NCBI GenBank assembly: GCA_036506275.1
Contig: DASXSB010000071.1
Coordinates: 1-49,638, forward strand
Direction of reading: 5' to 3'
DNA from: DASXSB01 sp036506275
GTDB lineage: Bacteria; Methylomirabilota; Methylomirabilia; Rokubacteriales; CSP1-6
DNA: 49,638 nt
The notes beneath the pieces are model-generated. The model was not told the DNA's origin. It did no database searches and was given only the letters and a program-made list of their open reading frames with translations. The translations under genes and the position numbers were made by a program. Position 1 is the stretch's first letter, and every line of letters begins with the position of its first letter. Shown piece by piece: positions 40,958-49,638 of this stretch.

Positions 40958-42640
40958 TCACTTGCCGCGACCCCACGCCGGGTCGATGTCCGGGAAGCAG
41001 AAATCGTCTCGTTCCAGTCTCCTGAGCATGCCCGCCGCTTCCACGCTGAGCGGCTCGCCGTTGCGGAGCGTGCGCGCCATCTCGCTCAGGCGCTTGAAAT
41101 CGGCGTAGTGCTCGGCCACCCGGCGCTCCGCGTAGTCACGGGCGGCCTGGGTGGTGATCAGGAACTGCCAGTCGGAGGCCTGGAGCAGCAGTAGCTCCCG
41201 GGTGGCCTGCGCGAGGACGCGCTGGAGCTCGGCGCCCCCGCCCTGGTGGCCGAGGTGTTCCACCCACTCCGACTCCGCGCTGTAGACGCGGTCCCACGTC
41301 CACTCCGTCTCGCGGTTGAGCCAGACGCGGTGATCGCCGCCTTCGCCCCACGATCCCTCGGGCAACGACAGCGTCCCGCGCGGGGGGACGATCTCGAGCG
41401 CCTCGCCCATCGTGGTGCTCGTGACCCCGACGTGCTTGAGCTCCCGCGCCATGCGCTCGAGCCAGGCCGGGCCCTCGAACCACCAGTGCCCGAACAGCTC
41501 GGAGTCGTACGGCGAGCACACCAGCGCGGGACCGTCCGCGCTTGCCTCTGCGAGCGTCTCCGCCACCAGCTCCGCGAAGTGCCGCGCCTGCAGGCCAACT
41601 TTCTCCGCCGCCTGCTGAGGGTCGTACACCGCCTTGGTCCCGAGGTCGTTGGAGGTGTCGGTGATCCGCCAGAAGCGGAGACCGCCCGGGAAGTGCTTCT
41701 TGTGGAACTCCAGGTAGGCGAAGTCGCCCGGGTACCCGTGGTCACGGCTCCAGACCTGCAGCGTCGTTTTCGGATCGCGGAAGAACGCGATGGCGGCTCC
41801 GGTTCCTCCGCGCGACGCCACCCGGTAGGGTGCGTAAGGCGAACGCCGCTCGCCGGCCGGAATCTTCGGACCGGCCTCGCCCATGTCGGAACGAAGCGGG
41901 ATGTAGTCGCGATACAGGAAGATCGGCTTGCTGGCCGCCACCAGGTGCGAGTCCGCGACGAAATACTCGAGGCCGTACACGGCCAGCAGCTCCTCGACGC
42001 CCGGTCGCACCCGTCGATCCTGCCCGCGATCCCGCCCCGTCGGCGCCGTCCACTCGTAGCGCGGCCGGTACGCGCACTCGGGCAGCCAGATGCCGCGCGG
42101 CGGCCGGCCGAAGTGCCGGCGGTGCGTCTCCACCGCCGTGCGAAGCTGCACGTGGATCGACTCGTCGCGCGAGAGGAGCGGCAAGTAGCCGTGGGTAGCC
42201 GCGCACGTGATGATCTCCACGTGCCCCGCGCGCTGGAGATCGGCGAACGTCCCCGGGATGTCGCCCCCGATGCGCCGGTGCAGCTCCCACATGCGCTCGT
42301 AGAACTCTTCCCAGAACTCGGTGAGGCGAACGAGGTCGTTGCGGCCTTCCTTCGCGAAGTGCTCGCGTGAGTCCACGCACGCGCGGCGCACGTTCTCGTA
42401 GTAGAACGCCAGCTCCTTCTGGAATTCGGGTGACGCGAGCTGCTCGACGAGCACGGGGGAGAGGTTCAGCGTCCACTTCGGAGAGATGCCGTCGCCGACG
42501 AGACGGTGGATGACCTCGAGGATGGGCAGGTAGCACTCGAAGGTGGCCTCGTTCAGCCAATCGCTCCCGTGCGGCCATCGTCCGTGGTTGACCACCATCG
42601 GAAGATGGGTGTGGAGGACGAGTGAGAACGGATAGCCCAT
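40958..42640 (-). CDS. GH57 1,4-alpha-glucan branching enzyme (DUF1957)
   Basis: A 560-aa glycogen branching enzyme of the GH57 family. It opens GYPFSLVLHTHLPMVVNHGRW, carries IWLPECAYRPRYEW with the nucleophile Glu and SPYDSELFGHWWFEGPAWL with the Asp, and ends in a helical DUF1957 region. I chose the ATG at 42638-42640, which has a GGAAAGG ribosome site and starts the family homology; an upstream ATG at 42733 is less likely. It is the first gene of the ten-gene minus-strand operon. It branches the linear glucan made by GlgE. Confidence 0.9.
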   Translation of the reverse strand: MGYPFSLVLHTHLPMVVNHGRWPHGSDWLNEATFECYLPILEVIHRLVGDGISPKWTLNLSPVLVEQLASPEFQKELAFYYENVRRACVDSREHFAKEGRNDLVRLTEFWEEFYERMWELHRRIGGDIPGTFADLQRAGHVEIITCAATHGYLPLLSRDESIHVQLRTAVETHRRHFGRPPRGIWLPECAYRPRYEWTAPTGRDRGQDRRVRPGVEELLAVYGLEYFVADSHLVAASKPIFLYRDYIPLRSDMGEAGPKIPAGERRSPYAPYRVASRGGTGAAIAFFRDPKTTLQVWSRDHGYPGDFAYLEFHKKHFPGGLRFWRITDTSNDLGTKAVYDPQQAAEKVGLQARHFAELVAETLAEASADGPALVCSPYDSELFGHWWFEGPAWLERMARELKHVGVTSTTMGEALEIVPPRGTLSLPEGSWGEGGDHRVWLNRETEWTWDRVYSAESEWVEHLGHQGGGAELQRVLAQATRELLLLQASDWQFLITTQAARDYAERRVAEHYADFKRLSEMARTLRNGEPLSVEAAGMLRRLERDDFCFPDIDPAWGRGK

Positions 42641-42743
42641 CGATGCGCACCTTTCCGCAAGAAGCGAGCCGGGTGTGCCGCCGCTGCTTTCAACGACCTC
42701 GGCCGCGTCCGAAGTGGCGGTCGATCCAGACACATTGGACCGT
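42641..42743. promoter_or_regulatory. Divergent control region between the glucan operon and treZ
   Basis: This 103-nt gap separates the operon head (minus) from treZ (plus) and must contain both promoters. I could not find convincing -35/-10 or -24/-12 pairs on either strand, nor a clear palindromic operator. If treZ starts at GTG 42675 the gap is only 34 nt. Confidence 0.35.
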
Positions 42744-44531
42744 ATGAAGCGGCTCGGTGCAAGCCTTCATCCCGGCGGCGCGACGTTTTCGGTCTGGGCC
42801 CCGCGCTGCCGTTCCGTCGAGGTGGTCGTGGACGGACGGCGCCCGGTGGCCCTGCACGCCGAGGACGACGGCGTCTTCGAGGTCACGCTCGACGGCGTGG
42901 CCGACACCGCCCAGTACCGCTACCGGCTCGATGGAGACCGGTATCGCCCGGACCCCGTCTCGCGCTACCAGGCCCAGGGTGTTCACGGCCCCTCGGTGGT
43001 CGTGGATCCCGACCGCTTTCCGTGGACAGACGGCGGCTTTCGCGGCCATACCCTGGCCGACCTCGTGGTCTACGAGCTGCACGTCGGTACCTTCACCACC
43101 ACCGGCACGTTCGAGGCCGCCATTCCCCATCTGGGCCGCCTCGTCGACCTCGGCATCACCGCCATCGAGCTGATGCCGGTCGCCGAGTTCCCCGGTTCCC
43201 GCAACTGGGGGTACGACGGCGCGCACCTCTACGCACCGCAGTCGACGTACGGCGGGCCGCGCGGCCTCCGGCGTCTCGTCGACGCCGCGCACGCGGCCGG
43301 CCTCTCGGTGATTCTCGACGTCGTCTACAACCACCTCGGCCCGGAGGGGAACTATCTCGCCGAGTACGGACCGTACTTCACCGATCGCTACCGGACGCCG
43401 TGGGGCACCGCGCTGAACTTCGACGGTCCCGACGCGCCCGGCGTACGCCGACACTTCGTGGAGAACGCGGGCTACTGGGTGCGCGAGTTCCACCTCGACG
43501 GCCTCCGCCTCGACGCCATCCACTCGATCTACGACGCGAGCCCCGTTCACGTCCTCACCGAGCTGGCGGAGGTGGCGCGAGAGGAGGGGCGGCTTCTCGG
43601 ACGACCGGTGCACATCAGCGCCGAGTCCCACGACAACGAGCGAACCCTGGTGCTGGGGACGAACGCGGGCGGAATGGGCCTGGATGCCGTCTGGTCCGAC
43701 GACTTTCACCACACCCTGCACGCCTTGCTCACGGGCGAGCGCGCCGGCTACTACGCGGACTTCGGCCGGCCGGGGCAGCTCGCGCGCGCCCTCGCCGAGG
43801 GCTTCGCCTTCCAGGGCGAGCCATCGGAATACTTCGGACGCCCCCGCGGGACGCCGAGCGCCGACCTCGACGGCGAGCACTTCGTGATTTGCGTCCAGAA
43901 TCACGACCAGGTCGGAAACCGCGCCGGCGGCGAGCGGCTGAACGCGATCATTCCCTTCGAGGCCGTCAAGCTCGCGGCCGCGCTCCTGCTGGCCGCTCCT
44001 GCCGTGCCGCTCCTGTTCATGGGCGAGGAGTACGGCGAGACGGCGCCCTTCCAGTTCTTCACGTCGTACCTCGATCCGGCCCTCGCGGAGGCGGTACGGC
44101 GCGGGCGCACGGCGGAGTTCCAGAAGTTCGCGTGGCGCGGCGAGGCGGTGCCCGACCCCGGCGCCCCTGGCACCTTCGTGCGCTCACGGCTCAACCATTC
44201 GCTGGCGGGGGCCCCGCGCCACCGGGAGCTACGCGAGTACTACCGCCGCTGCCTGGCGCTCCGCGCTCAGCACCCGGCCCTCGGCGCCCACGACAAGCAG
44301 AACGCGCGGGTGGAGCTGGACGGCAACGGCGCCGTGCTCACGCTGACGCGGACCGCGAAGTCCGGTGAGTCGGTCCAGCTCATGGCCAACCTCACCGGGC
44401 AGCCGCGACGCCTGGTGGGAGGCCGCCCGTCCCGCGTGCTGGTCGACAGCGACGACATCGCGTTCGCGGGAACGGGCGGGATGGTGCCGCTCGGGCCGTA
44501 CCAGGTCTTGCTGTGCGAGGTGACGCGATGA
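42744..44531 (+). CDS. treZ: Malto-oligosyltrehalose trehalohydrolase TreZ
   Basis: A 595-aa GH13_10 enzyme that releases trehalose from the TreY product. An N-terminal E-set domain (GGATFSVWAPRCRSVEVVVDG) precedes the barrel with VVYELHVGTFTTTGTF, ILDVVYNHLGPEGNY, GLRLDAIHSIYD (nucleophile), HISAESHDNERTL and ICVQNHDQVGNR. I chose the ATG at 42744, where family homology begins; a GTG at 42675 adds 23 unconserved residues, and neither has a good ribosome site. It is the only sugar gene of the cluster on the plus strand. Confidence 0.93.
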   Translation: MKRLGASLHPGGATFSVWAPRCRSVEVVVDGRRPVALHAEDDGVFEVTLDGVADTAQYRYRLDGDRYRPDPVSRYQAQGVHGPSVVVDPDRFPWTDGGFRGHTLADLVVYELHVGTFTTTGTFEAAIPHLGRLVDLGITAIELMPVAEFPGSRNWGYDGAHLYAPQSTYGGPRGLRRLVDAAHAAGLSVILDVVYNHLGPEGNYLAEYGPYFTDRYRTPWGTALNFDGPDAPGVRRHFVENAGYWVREFHLDGLRLDAIHSIYDASPVHVLTELAEVAREEGRLLGRPVHISAESHDNERTLVLGTNAGGMGLDAVWSDDFHHTLHALLTGERAGYYADFGRPGQLARALAEGFAFQGEPSEYFGRPRGTPSADLDGEHFVICVQNHDQVGNRAGGERLNAIIPFEAVKLAAALLLAAPAVPLLFMGEEYGETAPFQFFTSYLDPALAEAVRRGRTAEFQKFAWRGEAVPDPGAPGTFVRSRLNHSLAGAPRHRELREYYRRCLALRAQHPALGAHDKQNARVELDGNGAVLTLTRTAKSGESVQLMANLTGQPRRLVGGRPSRVLVDSDDIAFAGTGGMVPLGPYQVLLCEVTR

Positions 44532-44545
44532 TAGCGTCCTGAGCC

Positions 44546-45535
44546 GTGCCTGGCGCCGACTGGTCCGATCCCGTCGATCATCTCCTCGCACTGGATCCGG
44601 GCGGGCGCGGCATCGCCGCGTTCTTTACGCCGGGCGCCGCCCTCGCCGCCGCCACCGCCCTTCGCCACGCCTCCCGCGTGCTGATCACCACCGGCTTCGC
44701 CGTCGCCGAGGGGGCCGGGGAAACCGACGGGCCGCCCGGCGCCGCCGTCGTTGGTCGCGCGCTGCGGCTCCTGGGGGCCCGGGTCGCCTTCGTGACCGAT
44801 CCCGTGACCGTCCCCCTCCTCGAAGCTGCCTTGAAGGTGCTCGGTGAACCGGTCGACATCACGGTCTATCCCGTCGGGCGAAACGCGGCCGCGGACGTCC
44901 TCGATCGCCAGCGGCCGACGCACCTCATCGCCATCGAGAGGCCGGGTCGGGCCGCGAGCGGGGACTACCTGAGCGCGCGGGCGGAGTCGGTGGCGGCCTG
45001 GAATCGTCCGCTGGACGACCTATTTATAGGTAGCGGCGCCCGGGGGCCCGGGGTGTCGGGGGTGACCCGCTCGCGGCCCGGGTCGGCAAGACGGCGAGGC
45101 TCGCGGTCGGGGCCGGTCACGGTCGGCGTGGGCGACGGGGGAAACGAGATCGGCATGGGCAACGTCCGGCCCCGCCTGGTGCGTGCGCGCTCGCCGCTGG
45201 CCCGCATCGCCTCCGTCGTGCGCACCGACCACCTGGTGGTGGCAGGGACGTCCAACTGGGGCGCCTACGGCATCGTCGTCCAGCTCGCGCGCCTGTGCGG
45301 GCGCCCGCTCCTGCACTCGCCGGACCTGGAGCGCCGCATGGTCGAAGCGTGCGTGCAGGCGGGCGCCGTCGACGGCATCACGCGCCGTCGCGAAGCCACC
45401 GTCGACGGGCTCGCGCTCTCGGTCCACGCCGCCGTCGTGGCGCTGCTCGGCCTCGCGTCCTCTTCCGAGCTGCGCGGTCTCGCGCCCGCTTCCGGTATGA
45501 TTGGGGTAACCCGCGGAAGAAAGGCGAGCCGATGA
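44546..45535 (+). CDS. D-glutamate cyclase-like (DUF4392) protein
   Basis: A 329-aa protein of the DUF4392/D-glutamate cyclase family, which converts D-glutamate to 5-oxo-D-proline. The signature VGVGDGGNEIGMGNV (about 193-207) is clear, as are TTGFAVAEGAGETDGPPGA and VVAGTSNWGAYGIVVQLA. Before the signature lies an insertion of about 16 Arg/Ser/Gly-rich residues (around 174-190), which I do not recall in homologues. A hairpin ACCTA/TAGGT is at 45019-45032, just before it. GTG start at 44546. The end overlaps the aminotransferase start. Confidence 0.75.
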   Translation: MPGADWSDPVDHLLALDPGGRGIAAFFTPGAALAAATALRHASRVLITTGFAVAEGAGETDGPPGAAVVGRALRLLGARVAFVTDPVTVPLLEAALKVLGEPVDITVYPVGRNAAADVLDRQRPTHLIAIERPGRAASGDYLSARAESVAAWNRPLDDLFIGSGARGPGVSGVTRSRPGSARRRGSRSGPVTVGVGDGGNEIGMGNVRPRLVRARSPLARIASVVRTDHLVVAGTSNWGAYGIVVQLARLCGRPLLHSPDLERRMVEACVQAGAVDGITRRREATVDGLALSVHAAVVALLGLASSSELRGLAPASGMIGVTRGRKASR

Positions 45536-46854
45536 CCATTCACGAGACGTACCGCGCGCGGCACCCGAGATCCGCCGCCCTCTACGAGCGCGCGCGGGCC
45601 GCCATCCCGGGCGGCATCACCCACGACATCCGCCACCTCGTCCCGTTCCCGATGTACATCGATCGGGCCGCCGGCACCCGCAAGTGGGACGTCGACGGCA
45701 ACGAGTACATCGACTACTGGATGGGGCACGGCGCGCTCTTCCTCGGGCACTGCCACCCAGAGGTGGTGAAGGCGGTGCAGGCGCAAATGGCGCGCGGCAC
45801 CCATCTCGGCGCCAGCCACGAGCTCGAGGTGCGATGGGCGGAGCTGGTCAACCGCCTCGTCCCCTGCGCCGAGCTGACGCGCTTCACGATGTCGGGAACG
45901 GAAGCCACTCACCTCGGCATGCGCGTCGCGCGCGCGTTCACCGGGCGTTCGAAGATCGTGAAGTTCACGGGCCACTTCCATGGCTGGCACGATGGGGCGG
46001 TGGCCGCCGTCAATCCGCCCTACGAGGTGCCGATGTCGGCCGGGGTCCCCGGCGCCACCCTCGATCAGCTCCTGATCTGCTCTCCGAACGACATCAAGGC
46101 GGTGGAGGTGATGCTCGATCGCGGCGACGTCGCCGCCGTCATCCTCGAGCCCGCGGGCGGCCAGGCGGGCACGACGCCGACCATCCCCGGCTATCTCCAA
46201 GAGCTCCGCGCGCTCACGCGCCGCCACGACGTGCTGCTGATCTTCGACGAGGTCATCACCGGCTTCCGGTACGCGCCTGGCGGCGCCCAGGCCTACTTCG
46301 GCGTGACGCCTGACCTCACCACGCTCGCGAAGATCGTCGCCGGCGGTCTCCCCGGCGGCGCCCTCTGCGGCCGGCGCGACGTGATGTCGATGCTGGCGCA
46401 CCGCGGCGATCCCACGTGGGACCGCAGCCAGCGCGTCGCCCACGCGGGGACGTTCAACGCCAATCCGCTGTCGGCCGCCGCCGCCATCGCGACGCTGGAG
46501 CTGTGCGCGGACGCATCGCTCCAGGCGCGCGCCAACAAGGCGGGCGACGAGCTGCGCCGCGGCCTCGACGAGGCGCTCCGGCGCGCGGGCGCGCCCGGCT
46601 GCACGTACGGCGAGGCGTCGATCTACCACGTGTCCTTCGAGGGCAAGCCGGGACTGGCGGGCTTCGATCGCCCGCGCCGGGGCGACCTCTATCAACTGCT
46701 CCGCTGCGCGCTCATCAACGAGGGCGTCGATTGCTCGATGAACCACGGGTGGGTGTCGGCGCTCCACACGGACGACGACATCAAGCGGACGATCGAGGCC
46801 TACGAGCGCGCGTTCCGCGCGATGGCCGCCGACGGAGCGTTCGCCCGCCGGTGA
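45532..46854 (+). CDS. Class III aminotransferase (glutamate-1-semialdehyde aminotransferase-like)
   Basis: A 440-aa PLP enzyme. MSGTEATHLGMRVARAFTGR binds the phosphate, LLIFDEVITGFR holds the PLP-ring aspartate, and K267 in TTLAKIVAGGLPGG forms the Schiff base. It resembles HemL (glutamate-1-semialdehyde mutase) but the N-terminal part and substrate loop differ, and no other haem gene is near, so the substrate is open. The ATG at 45532 overlaps the cyclase stop (ATGA). Pairing with a D-glutamate-cyclase-like gene hints at amino-acid racemate or glutamate-derivative metabolism. Confidence 0.85.
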   Translation: MTIHETYRARHPRSAALYERARAAIPGGITHDIRHLVPFPMYIDRAAGTRKWDVDGNEYIDYWMGHGALFLGHCHPEVVKAVQAQMARGTHLGASHELEVRWAELVNRLVPCAELTRFTMSGTEATHLGMRVARAFTGRSKIVKFTGHFHGWHDGAVAAVNPPYEVPMSAGVPGATLDQLLICSPNDIKAVEVMLDRGDVAAVILEPAGGQAGTTPTIPGYLQELRALTRRHDVLLIFDEVITGFRYAPGGAQAYFGVTPDLTTLAKIVAGGLPGGALCGRRDVMSMLAHRGDPTWDRSQRVAHAGTFNANPLSAAAAIATLELCADASLQARANKAGDELRRGLDEALRRAGAPGCTYGEASIYHVSFEGKPGLAGFDRPRRGDLYQLLRCALINEGVDCSMNHGWVSALHTDDDIKRTIEAYERAFRAMAADGAFARR

Positions 46855-47279
46855 TCGCTCTTCGCCGCGCGGCTGCCGGCGTCGCGCTCTGCCTCTCGCT
46901 CACGCTCCCGGCGGGCTGCGTTCACTATCCGAGCGTGGAGGACATCGGCGGCACCCGCATCCAGCCCGAGAACGGCCGTCTCGTTCGCCGCAGCAACGGC
47001 GCCGATTTCTACGTCAAGCTGAACAGCGTCGGCAAGTACGGCGACCGCCTCCTCGGCGTCAGCACGCCCGTCGCCAAGCGCACGCAGGTCGTCTCCGAAT
47101 CCGGCTCCCCGGTCGAGTACCTGGACGTGCCCGGCGCCAGCGTGACCTCGTTCCGGCCGAACGGCCCCCACGTCACCCTCTCGGAGCTGACACGCGAGCT
47201 CACCCCGGGCGAGGTGGTGATCGTGACGCTGCTCTTCCAGAAAGCAGGCGGCATCGGCGTCGTCAGCGTCGTCGAGTAG
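46851..47279 (+). CDS. Degenerate PCuAC-like envelope protein
   Basis: A 142-aa protein with an N-terminal signal (about 1-22) ending LPAGC, an imperfect lipobox (Pro instead of Leu at -3). The mature part follows the PCu(A)C copper-chaperone layout: GADFYVKLNSVGKYGDRLLGVSTPVAKRTQVV, GPHVTLSELTRELTPGEVVIVTLLFQKAG (quoted in part). The conserved His/Met copper ligands are mostly missing; only one histidine (GPHV) aligns. It may have lost copper binding. GTG start overlaps the aminotransferase stop. Confidence 0.6.
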   Translation: MIALRRAAAGVALCLSLTLPAGCVHYPSVEDIGGTRIQPENGRLVRRSNGADFYVKLNSVGKYGDRLLGVSTPVAKRTQVVSESGSPVEYLDVPGASVTSFRPNGPHVTLSELTRELTPGEVVIVTLLFQKAGGIGVVSVVE

Positions 47280-47332
47280 CGCCGCCCGCGCCCGCCTGAT
47301 ATTCTTTCGCGTCTGCTCTTTTCGCCTCTGGT

Positions 47333-47408
<76 letters not shown>

Positions 47409-47516
47409 GTTTTCCGCATAATTATCTAGCGCGCCCCATCGACGAAATACCCAACTCGGAGTGAACTAGGACTGAGGGACTGAACCATCGCCGTGGGCTG
47501 GATCACCACGCCTGAC

Positions 47517-49638
47517 CTATGCACTATGCACTCCGGCCGAGCGTTCCAGTGCTTCCGTGGCGCGGGCGAAATCGAGGGTCGCGCCGATCCGCTCGAACAG
47601 CGCGCGGGCGCGCTCCAGGTGCTGGCGTCGCGCGGGATCCTGAGCGGTCAGATGGCGCCCGATCTCGTAATGCGCCCGTGCCTGATCGTCCGGCATCCCC
47701 AGCCGCTCAGCGGCAGCGAGCCCTCTCTGCCAGGCGCGCATAGCACGGCCAGGCCGCCCGTCCAGCCACTCCGCCAGCCCCTGGTAGATGCCGGCCAGCG
47801 GCTTGCCGATGGGAAACACGCGCGCATACTTGCGCATGGCGGTGCAGGCCCGGCGCGCGGACCGGGCGCATTCGCGGCTACCGGCTTCCCAGAGGGCCAG
47901 GTACACCTCGGCCGCCCCGGCATACCCGTCGCGTGTCCACGCCTCCGTGGGCGCGGCGCCCGCGATTAGGCGCGCGGCGGTGTCGGCAGCGTGCTGCGCC
48001 AGCCGCGGCTCCCCTCCGCGTATGCGCACAAGAGCCAGCACGCCATTGGTGGCGATCTGAGCGATGTGGTCGTCATGTGCGCCCGCCAACGCCACGGCTT
48101 CTTCCGCGAACTTGGCGGCCTCGTCCAGTTGACCCACTGCCAGAGCACTACGGCCGAGCCACGCCAGGCCGCACGCCATCATCTGCGTATCGCCCCGTCG
48201 CCGAGCCGACGCGTGGAGGTCCGTCCCGATTCGAGCGGCATGGGCGAACTCGCCCATGTGGAGGAACAGCGCCCCGAGCACACTGCGACAGTCGTCGACG
48301 CGCCGCACGTCACCGAGGCGCTCGGCGATCTCGGTGGATTCCTCCAGGCACTCTCGGGCGCGCTGCCAGCGGCCGATCCCGACGTCGTATAGACCGCTCA
48401 CCACCAGCACCCAGGAGAGGGCCGCCAAGTCCCCCACGCTCCGGGCGGTCACATGAGCCCGGCGGCGATACGCCTCGGCGAGCGAACGCAGCGGAAGCAT
48501 CCCCGCGCCAATGCAGAGGTTGGCGTACCCTCGCGCCAACTCTGCGCTGGGTCCGGCTGCTTCGGCGCGATTCAGACCACGAACCATGCTGTGAATCAAC
48601 GGGAGCGTCTCACGGGCGTAGAACTGCAGTCGGCCGAGACGTTCATCCGCGCGCGCCACCTCCAATTCGGTGGCGCTCGGCTGGTGCCCACGACGCCCGA
48701 TCCGGGTTGGCCTGAGCCGGTGCAAGGCCTGGCGCAGGATCTGCCGCGCTAGCCCCGCCGCGAGGCCGGGCCGGCTGGTGGGCACCGACAGACCCAGAAG
48801 CGCCAGGGCCGACTCGGCATGCTTCCGGCTCTCGGTCAACTGCCCGAGGCCGATGTGCGCGTCACTCAACTGACGCGCCCACCGGGCCCGGCGGAGCCGC
48901 TCATTGCGCGGCTGGCCCGCCGCGTCTCGCCGGAGCGCTTCGGTAAAGAAGCCCACGGCCTCCTGATACGCGCTCTGGCGCAGCGCCTGCTCCCCCGCCA
49001 GCTCCAGATAGTCGATCGTTTTCCCTCGGTCTTCCGCCCTCCCCCAGTGGTAGGCCAGGAGCGGATAGAAGGGCGCAAGGTCGTCGCCCTCTCGGCGTTC
49101 GATCCAGCCCGCGACGGTGCGGTGCAGTTCCCGCCGCTGGGCGAACGGCAACAGGCTGTACGCCGTTTCCTGCGTGATGACGTGCTTGAACAGGTACGCC
49201 AGATCCGGCTCCGGCTTCTCCTCCACCATCAATTCGTGTCGCTCCAGCATGTGCAACTCCGCCACCAGGTGTGGTCGGTCGCCTTCCACCGGATACACGT
49301 CCCGCAGCACGCGATAGGCGAACGCGCGCCCGATCACGCTCGCGACCTTCAGCGTGAGCTGCTGCCGCGGCGTCAGCCGGTCGATGCGACTCGTAATCAC
49401 TCCTTGCACGGTGTCCGGCAAGGCGAGCGCGCGCAGGTCGCCGGCCGCGGTCGCGAGCAGGCAGACACCGTCCACCACGGTGATCACACCCGCGTCCCGC
49501 AGGGCCAACGCCAGTTCCTCGCTGTAGAACGGATTGCCTTCGGCCCGCGCGATGATCAGACGCGCCACCGGCTCCGGCAGAGCCGTCACGCCCAACCGCC
49601 GGCCGACCAGTGCAACCGTCTCGTCCGCTCCGAGCCCG
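47517..49638 (-). CDS. AAA-type ATPase / TPR regulator, C-terminal part (cut by window edge)
   Basis: At least 706 residues; the N-terminus lies beyond the right edge. The visible start is the tail of a STAND/AAA ATPase (NPFYSEELALALRD, VQGVITSRIDRLTPRQQLTLKVASVIGRAF, LAYLFKHVITQETAYSLLPFAQRRELHRTVA quoted in part), followed by many TPR-like helical repeats. Such proteins usually carry an N-terminal adenylate/guanylate cyclase domain or an AfsR-type DNA-binding region and act as signalling hubs; that part is not visible. It points toward tRNA-Phe with a 108-nt gap in which I saw no gene or terminator. Confidence 0.8.
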   Translation of the reverse strand, partial: GLGADETVALVGRRLGVTALPEPVARLIIARAEGNPFYSEELALALRDAGVITVVDGVCLLATAAGDLRALALPDTVQGVITSRIDRLTPRQQLTLKVASVIGRAFAYRVLRDVYPVEGDRPHLVAELHMLERHELMVEEKPEPDLAYLFKHVITQETAYSLLPFAQRRELHRTVAGWIERREGDDLAPFYPLLAYHWGRAEDRGKTIDYLELAGEQALRQSAYQEAVGFFTEALRRDAAGQPRNERLRRARWARQLSDAHIGLGQLTESRKHAESALALLGLSVPTSRPGLAAGLARQILRQALHRLRPTRIGRRGHQPSATELEVARADERLGRLQFYARETLPLIHSMVRGLNRAEAAGPSAELARGYANLCIGAGMLPLRSLAEAYRRRAHVTARSVGDLAALSWVLVVSGLYDVGIGRWQRARECLEESTEIAERLGDVRRVDDCRSVLGALFLHMGEFAHAARIGTDLHASARRRGDTQMMACGLAWLGRSALAVGQLDEAAKFAEEAVALAGAHDDHIAQIATNGVLALVRIRGGEPRLAQHAADTAARLIAGAAPTEAWTRDGYAGAAEVYLALWEAGSRECARSARRACTAMRKYARVFPIGKPLAGIYQGLAEWLDGRPGRAMRAWQRGLAAAERLGMPDDQARAHYEIGRHLTAQDPARRQHLERARALFERIGATLDFARATEALERSAGVHSA

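Noticed and set aside
45532..46854. Assignment as hemL
   Set aside because: Only the general class III aminotransferase motifs are clear, and no haem pathway genes are adjacent.

Overview
The window is a 49.6 kb, very GC-rich, densely coded bacterial segment. It looks chromosomal: it carries cell-shape genes, inorganic pyrophosphatase, RNase E/G and a tRNA, and I saw no phage, transposase, plasmid or CRISPR signature. The gene content (MreBCD/PBP2/RodA, type IV-type pilin, YHS-fused copper ATPase, GlgE/TreS/TreYZ/TreT sugar cluster, AAA/TPR regulator) suggests a free-living, Gram-negative-type soil or sediment lineage. Candidatus Rokubacteria / Methylomirabilota is my best guess, by inference only; no rRNA or marker gene here proves it.

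Layout. 1-8.2 kb (+): the tail of an unknown gene, a KimA-like K+ importer, an AlkA-type glycosylase, a DUF971 protein, an MFS exporter, a hypothetical protein, a CMD/AhpD-like gene with an in-frame TGA that I read as selenocysteine, a PPOX-fold oxidoreductase, an ABC-F ATPase and an HNH protein. 8.2-9.25 kb (+): a pilin-like gene behind a sigma-54-type promoter, and a small secreted helix-hairpin-helix (ComEA-like) protein behind a long hairpin. 9.25-9.63 kb (+): an apparently stand-alone transcription unit with a 13-codon ORF, an extreme Shine-Dalgarno and a structured terminated tail. 9.78-11.2 kb (-): a cold-shock protein and a conserved protein of unknown function. 11.3-19.4 kb (+): pyrophosphatase, then mreB-mreC-mreD-PBP2-rodA, RNase E/G and a small basic protein. 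19.4-23 kb (+): a CsoR repressor with its operator, a copper ATPase and a DUF2889 protein. 23-26.2 kb (+): an AIR-synthase/HypE-like protein, gamma-glutamyltransferase and a secreted small protein.

26.1-42.6 kb (-) is one long, tightly packed operon for alpha-glucan and trehalose metabolism. In transcription order it is GH57 branching enzyme, GlgC, GH57/DUF3536, TreY, DUF5752, TreT-like glycosyltransferase, a second glycosyltransferase, GlgE, TreS and maltokinase; TreZ is divergent at 42.7 kb. Together these encode three trehalose-forming or interconverting routes (TreYZ, TreS, TreT) and the GlgE glucan route, with GlgC supplying nucleotide-glucose. After it (+) come a D-glutamate-cyclase-like protein, a class III aminotransferase, a degenerate PCuAC-like lipoprotein and tRNA-Phe(GAA). 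A large AAA/TPR protein (-) runs off the right edge.

The strongest leads are the putative CxxU selenoprotein with a bacterial SECIS-like hairpin at 5255-5599, the 13-aa ORF/structured RNA at 9254-9632, the long hairpin in front of the ComEA-like gene, the copper ATPase with DNTGT in place of DKTGT and a re-initiable YHS tail, and the multi-route trehalose operon.
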